DNA of 23,652 nucleotides from positions 1-23,652 of the forward strand of contig JAHRAJ010000022.1 in assembly GCA_020027365.1 (NCBI GenBank). Reading direction: 5' to 3'. Within the stretch, counting starts at the first letter, position 1; each line of letters opens with the position of its first letter. Source of the stretch: Cenarchaeum sp. Its GTDB lineage: Archaea > Thermoproteota > Nitrososphaeria > Nitrososphaerales > Nitrosopumilaceae. This document shows, one piece after another, positions 22,511 to 23,652 of this stretch. The translations under genes were made by a program, and so were the position numbers. The notes below the pieces were generated by a model that saw nothing but the letters and a program-made list of their open reading frames with translations, was not told the origin of the DNA and did no database searches.

Positions 22511-22530
22511 AAAAAATAAAAAGGGAAAAA
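22511..22530 (-). terminator. U-rich terminator after PEFG protein D
   Basis: Minus-strand T runs (T5, T5, T6) start 2 bases past the TAG at 22533. They directly abut the promoter of PEFG protein C, giving a compact terminator-promoter junction. Confidence 0.65.
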
Positions 22531-22532
22531 CC

Positions 22533-23396
22533 CTAGTATTTTGGCATTATCATGCCGAGCCTAGACCTTGCAGACACGGCAATTATCGAGACAATTGCCA
22601 CTGCTAGGACTAGGACTGCAATGGTGCCAAATTCTGGAATTGCACAAGATCCTATGATTTCGATCTCCTCGTCGCCCACCAAGAACGGTATCGTCAGGGT
22701 TCTGTCTGCGGAGGACATGTCCTCTGTAAACTCCCTTTCCTCCCCGTCTATGAGGACTACAAAGGCGTCGTCGTCTCCCTCACAGCCGTTCATCTTGGCG
22801 TCGATGACTGCTCTGGGAAGCGTCAAGACCAGCTCGCCGTCGTCGTCGGACTCGATCATCACGGTAAACGACGATGTATCGCCGTCAACGTTCATGCTCG
22901 AGATGCTTCCTCCGGTTATCGAGTAGGTGATGTCATGCATGCCTCCCTCGCCTGCGTCCAGAGAGTACCTTGTTGTATCGTCTGGCATCTCGGTGGGCGG
23001 GGGCTGGACGCTACCTGCTCCGGCAAATCCGAACATGGTCTCGGCCACCCTGTTGGGGCCGCCGTACTGTACCTTTACGGTATAGTCGCCTGCTGCCTTC
23101 CAGTAGGGACCGGCTGCCTTTGCCTCGTAGCTAAACATCTTGTCATCGCCAACCTGAAGCTGTTCCAATGCGACCCTGTTGCCGTTTGGAGCAAGCAGCT
23201 GCAGGCTGACTGGCGTACCTGACAGGACGTCTGCGACCTGACCTTCAATCATCACCACATCTCCGTCTACATACGACTGCTTGTCTGTAGAGACTGTGAT
23301 TGGTCCTACGACTTGTGCAAAAGATGGTGCTGTACCAATGCCTGCAACAAGAATTGCAGTCATGAACAACACCGACAAATGCGTCTTCATCACCAT
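22533..23396 (-). CDS. PEFG-CTERM secreted protein D
   Basis: 287 residues. Signal peptide about 1-28 (TAPSFAQ), beta-sandwich module about 34-122 (QSYVDGDVVMIEGQV, LLAPNGNRVALEQLQVGDD, GDYTVKVQYGG), a proline/acidic linker, and a second domain (ITYSITGGSISSMNVDGD, LVLTLPRAVIDAKMNGCEGDDD, ADRTLTIPF) shared with PEFG protein A. The end is CAIPEFGTIAVLVLAVAIVSI followed by RSRLGMIMPKY. Acidic residues dominate the mature part, as in many archaeal surface-layer-associated proteins. A TATA-like CTTAAATAG lies at 23412-23420; ATG 23396 and ATG 23390 are both possible starts. Confidence 0.85.
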   Translation of the reverse strand: MVMKTHLSVLFMTAILVAGIGTAPSFAQVVGPITVSTDKQSYVDGDVVMIEGQVADVLSGTPVSLQLLAPNGNRVALEQLQVGDDKMFSYEAKAAGPYWKAAGDYTVKVQYGGPNRVAETMFGFAGAGSVQPPPTEMPDDTTRYSLDAGEGGMHDITYSITGGSISSMNVDGDTSSFTVMIESDDDGELVLTLPRAVIDAKMNGCEGDDDAFVVLIDGEEREFTEDMSSADRTLTIPFLVGDEEIEIIGSCAIPEFGTIAVLVLAVAIVSIIAVSARSRLGMIMPKY

Positions 23397-23411
23397 ACGG
23401 AAAAATACTAT

Positions 23412-23420
23412 ACTATTTAA
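23412..23420 (-). promoter_or_regulatory. TATA-like box for PEFG protein D
   Basis: CTTAAATAG on the minus strand, 16-30 bases before the two candidate ATG codons (23396, 23390), within an AT-rich island. Confidence 0.5.
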
Positions 23421-23550
23421 GGTTATGAAACGGGGTTAACCGACTGCCCACGGACGCCTCCCCATGTTCATACGGCCCCTTTTCACCATCGTCCAAACGG
23501 CTTGGTCCAAAACCTTGGTTTTGGGCATGATTCCTTTGCCCTGACGGCAG

Positions 23551-23640
23551 TGTGGGTGTGGGTGTGGGTGTGGGTGTGGGTGTGGGTGTGGGTGTGGGTG
23601 TGGGTGTGGGTGTGGGTGTGGGTGTGGGTGTGGGTGTGGG
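23551..23640. repeat. Hexamer microsatellite (TGTGGG)15
   Basis: Fifteen uninterrupted copies of TGTGGG fill 90 bases and run into a short G run at the window's edge. The plus strand is a regular series of GGG tracts able to form G-quadruplexes; the minus strand would read as Pro-Thr repeats, but no gene signals accompany it. Such a long perfect array is uncommon in archaeal chromosomes. Confidence 0.95.
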
Positions 23641-23652
23641 GGGGGGCATCAA

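Noticed and set aside
23413..23652. Pro-Thr repeat protein on the minus strand at the window edge
   Set aside because: It is just the translation of the TGTGGG array; no promoter, and no conserved sequence around it.
1..23652. tRNA, rRNA, CRISPR or transposase genes
   Set aside because: I looked for T-loop GTTCGA(A/T)TC patterns, regular spaced repeats and transposase motifs and saw none outside coding context.

Overview
The window reads as a GC-rich archaeal chromosome segment, most likely from a marine group I.1a thaumarchaeon (Nitrososphaerota) and, from its high GC content, close to the sponge symbiont Cenarchaeum symbiosum. That genus-level guess is inference. The support is: four secreted proteins ending in the thaumarchaeal PEFG-CTERM signal, a CFI-box (CLIATAAYGS) surface protein, a paired multicopper oxidase and ZIP transporter, TATA-like boxes about 20-30 bases ahead of start codons with almost no leader, U-rich terminators, and GTG/TTG starts. 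I found no rRNA, tRNA or CRISPR array.

Layout. 439-1449: a minus-strand winged-helix/nucleotidyltransferase protein. 1896-5592: a metal-homeostasis block. Two tandem palindromic operators precede a two-domain multicopper oxidase and a ZIP transporter, which meet a convergent CDF efflux pump at a shared CTAG. 6009-7984: a small alpha/beta orphan protein and a CFI-box surface protein. 8354-10018: a type IV AbiE toxin-antitoxin locus with an intact AbiEi antitoxin and a wrecked AbiEii toxin. 10179-12104: a small hypothetical gene tail-to-tail with a B12-binding radical SAM enzyme. 12161-17464: a nickel-pincer cofactor cluster. larB sits downstream of malate dehydrogenase on the minus strand, and divergently larC, a three-cysteine larE and a cysteine desulfurase overlap as one operon. 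17435-19170 and 21572-23396: four minus-strand PEFG-CTERM surface proteins built from a shared beta-sandwich module. Between them lie a frameshifted HAD phosphatase and a small hypothetical gene. The window ends in a (TGTGGG)15 repeat.

How the parts work together (inference). The oxidase, ZIP importer and CDF exporter look like a metal-responsive copper/iron/zinc/manganese module under a DtxR/MntR-type operator. The lar cluster makes the nickel-pincer nucleotide. Its LarE has exactly three cysteines, as in [4Fe-4S]-type sulfur-inserting LarE, and is translationally coupled to a cysteine desulfurase, so sulfur may be supplied catalytically rather than sacrificed from LarE itself. The user enzyme LarA is not in the window. 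The secreted proteins form a local family of cell-envelope proteins that has grown by duplication.
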